A DNA stretch of 18,583 bases from Beroe ovata (taxonomy: Eukaryota > Ctenophora > Nuda > Beroida > Beroidae): contig CAMPET010000101.1 in NCBI GenBank assembly GCA_946803715.1, positions 100,119 to 118,701 of the forward strand, given 5' to 3'. Under the pieces are notes generated by a model. It searched no databases and was not told the DNA's origin. It saw only the letters and a program-made list of their open reading frames with translations. This document shows positions 17,042 through 18,583 of the stretch, piece after piece. Position numbers and translations under genes: made by a program. Within the stretch, counting starts at the first letter, position 1; every line of letters begins with the position of its first letter.

Positions 17042-17906
17042 ATGAAGTTATCTGATATGGATGTCTCTCTATATCCTGCTGCAGTCAAGGCACAACTGTT
17101 TGCACTGGAAGTAGAGTACAAGGAAGGTTTGATAATTAGAAAAGGATTGTGATTATACCTAATTATAAGCATTTTCATTTTCAGTATTTACATAGGAACA
17201 TTTGTGTTTTAGTGGTGCCAGGATGCAATGATTTACGTCTTCATTAAGAGGGGTCTACCTAATCTCATGCAACCTGCATAGCCAACCCTGGTGTATGCCA
17301 TTAAAATTTCTCACAAGGCTTTTTCACTGTTTGCCTTGACCACAAGAAGTAATCCAGACCCCAGGTATTGTATTATTGATTTATTCCCCCGACAGGAGAT
17401 CTAACTAAGCAAGGTTATGATAAAAGGAGAGCTAAGATTATCGCAAATTATCAGGCATTACTTGACAGACGTGAGTTGATGTAATGAAGAGTAGTCTTTT
17501 ATTCAATTTCACTGGTGATGCTAATTGTAGACTTCAACTTGTCTTATTTTCAACTTTCACATCCTGCGGCAACAGAACAGGGCAGACGACCAAGTAGTGG
17601 AGGAAGCTCTGTGAGTTTGAACTCTGCTGTCAGCACAACAAGCTCGGCTGGATTGTCAGAACCTGTAGGGGGAAGTGGTAAGTTGTATTGAAAATGCTCT
17701 CTTAATAATACTCTACCAATACTCTACAATATGCCTACAGTTGAATACTTGAAAATGAGGTAAGTACCTACTTATTTTCTGAGAAATGCTGTTTAGATAG
17801 TAAGTTCATGTGGTATGCTAGTATCTGATAATTACAGTCTCTGTTTCAGAGAGTGAGCAGGGTGAGTTTCTGAAAGACAGAACAACATGCGAGGATTTCA
17901 ATGATG
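17042..17906 (+). CDS. DIP2: Disco-interacting protein 2 homologue, 5' end only
   Basis: DIP2 proteins carry an N-terminal DMAP1-binding domain followed by two adenylate-forming (acyl-CoA-synthetase-like) domains and act in lipid metabolism and neuronal development. Visible exons are 17042-17126, 17396-17470, 17576-17677 and 17850-17906, all joined in phase 1, giving about 106 residues; the rest lies beyond the right edge. The DMAP1-binding signature reads VKAQLFALEVEYKEG, then DLTKQGYDKRRAKIIANYQ (human VRESLAELELELSEG, DITQKGYEKKRAKLLARY). It is followed by a Ser/Gly-rich linker (RRPSSGGSSVSLNSA) and an acidic stretch (SEQGEFLKDRTTCEDFND). The start at 17042 places the motif about 14 residues in, as in known DIP2. 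Exons 2, 3 and 4 each begin and end in phase 1, so any can be skipped without changing frame. Confidence 0.85.
17741..17759 (+). other. Candidate 19-nt frame-breaking microexon in DIP2
   Basis: Nineteen bases lie between TGCCTACAG and a consensus donor ATGAG/GTAAGT. Read from the previous exon they would encode VEYLKM, but joining to the next exon at 17850 then gives a stop almost at once. It is either a poison exon or a chance match; the four-exon model omits it. Confidence 0.3.
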
Positions 17907-18535
17907 GTAATTTTCTGAAGTGAAGTGCTAAAAATGAAAAGCTTACCTATCCAGTGCTCACACAGCTATTCACAGAATATTGTTTCATGTTCCCACGTTG
18001 CGTGACCCAACCTGCCGTGACTTTTCTGCTCACTGAGTAGAATAGGGGCGCGCAACATGTGCACATTGTTTCACACAAACAACACTTAATCCCGACTGTA
18101 CTCGACACTGTATAACAAAACACTGTACACAGTACACACATACAATGACAAATTTATCACGTTACCTACATTACAGTGACAGTCAATAAATGAAAGGTGG
18201 CTTCGTATTGTATAACAGTATGATGTCTTACCGTATTTTTGTTTCCTTTATTACTTCCTAATAAGTAAAACTGTACTATATATGAGAAGTTTTCATATAC
18301 CTACTATAATAACAGTGCAGTAAAATTGCCTCCATCAACCTTATAACGTGAGTGTGTTGCCGGGGGAACTTACAAACTACACTTGTGTGATGTGCACAAG
18401 AGAAGAAAGTGTGTGATAACAGTCTGTATTCATTATTCAACATTCCCATATTTTATCGCATTGTGTGTGTGTGGGAGGCTCAGGTGTTCATAACATTTCA
18501 TTATCCAGCTCAGCTAGTTCATGTGGTGAACAGGG
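17907..18535 (+). other. DIP2 intron, continues beyond the window
   Basis: No further DIP2 exon is recognisable. It contains element B copy 3 and an otherwise plain AT-rich sequence. Confidence 0.55.
17988..18064 (-). mobile_element. Element B, copy 3, with perfect 9-bp target duplication
   Basis: Read on the minus strand it begins GTGCACATGTTGCGCGCCCC and ends GGGTCACGCAACGTGGGAAC plus A, the same ends as copy 1, and shares TTCTACTCAGTGA and GAAAAGTC inside. ATTGTTTCA lies at 17979-17987 and again at 18065-18073. Length is 77 bp. Both ends contain a GTTGCG-like block in opposite orientation, an imperfect terminal inverted repeat. Confidence 0.88.
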
Positions 18536-18583
18536 ACACACACAGTACACACACACACACTCAAACATACACACACACACACA
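18536..18583. repeat. (CA)n microsatellite at the right edge
   Basis: An interrupted CA run to the last base. Together with the TG run at position 1 it marks likely contig ends. Confidence 0.93.

Overview
This is eukaryotic, almost certainly invertebrate animal, nuclear DNA. Genes are broken by short GT-AG introns of about 90-140 bp, and five conserved animal genes are recognisable from their conceptual proteins. TMEM216, a ciliary transition-zone protein, and a DIP2 homologue point to a metazoan with cilia. Short introns and tight spacing in the right half would fit a sponge, placozoan, cnidarian or ctenophore, but I cannot place the species. Both ends run into (TG)n/(CA)n microsatellites and three single N bases occur at 929, 4687 and 11450. 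The window is therefore probably one whole shotgun contig with imperfect joins.

Left block (about 149-2598, minus strand): a multi-exon gene with a Crypton-recombinase-like DUF3504 domain (the family of ZMYM2/3/4, QRICH1 and long KCTD1), running off the left edge. Its introns are largely satellite DNA, and two of its 3' splice sites have been copied by local tandem duplication.

Middle block (about 2.6-7.9 kb): no gene that I can support. It holds microsatellites, a 37-bp tandem repeat, an N-joined duplication, relics of a terminal-inverted-repeat element, and an unusual cluster of CACGTG E-boxes, four of them the full TCACGTGA octamer.

Right block (7947-18583, all plus strand, head to tail): SCFD1/Sly1 (ER-Golgi SNARE regulator, 7 exons, complete); protein kinase CK2 catalytic subunit (complete except a tiny first coding exon not located); TMEM203 (single coding exon); TMEM216 (5 exons); and the 5' end of a DIP2 gene (4 exons, cut by the right edge). 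These are separate housekeeping or ciliary genes, each with its own intergenic space, and nothing suggests an operon or shared pathway. An antisense fragment of a non-LTR retrotransposon lies before CK2.

Between TMEM216 and DIP2 is a nest of non-autonomous DNA elements: a GC-rich palindromic element (A1) with an 8-bp target duplication has landed in one copy of a second family (B), and a further B copy with its own 8-bp duplication sits inside A1. Another B copy, with a perfect 9-bp duplication, lies in a DIP2 intron. This nested pair of families, the splice-site duplications and the E-box cluster are the most interesting findings.
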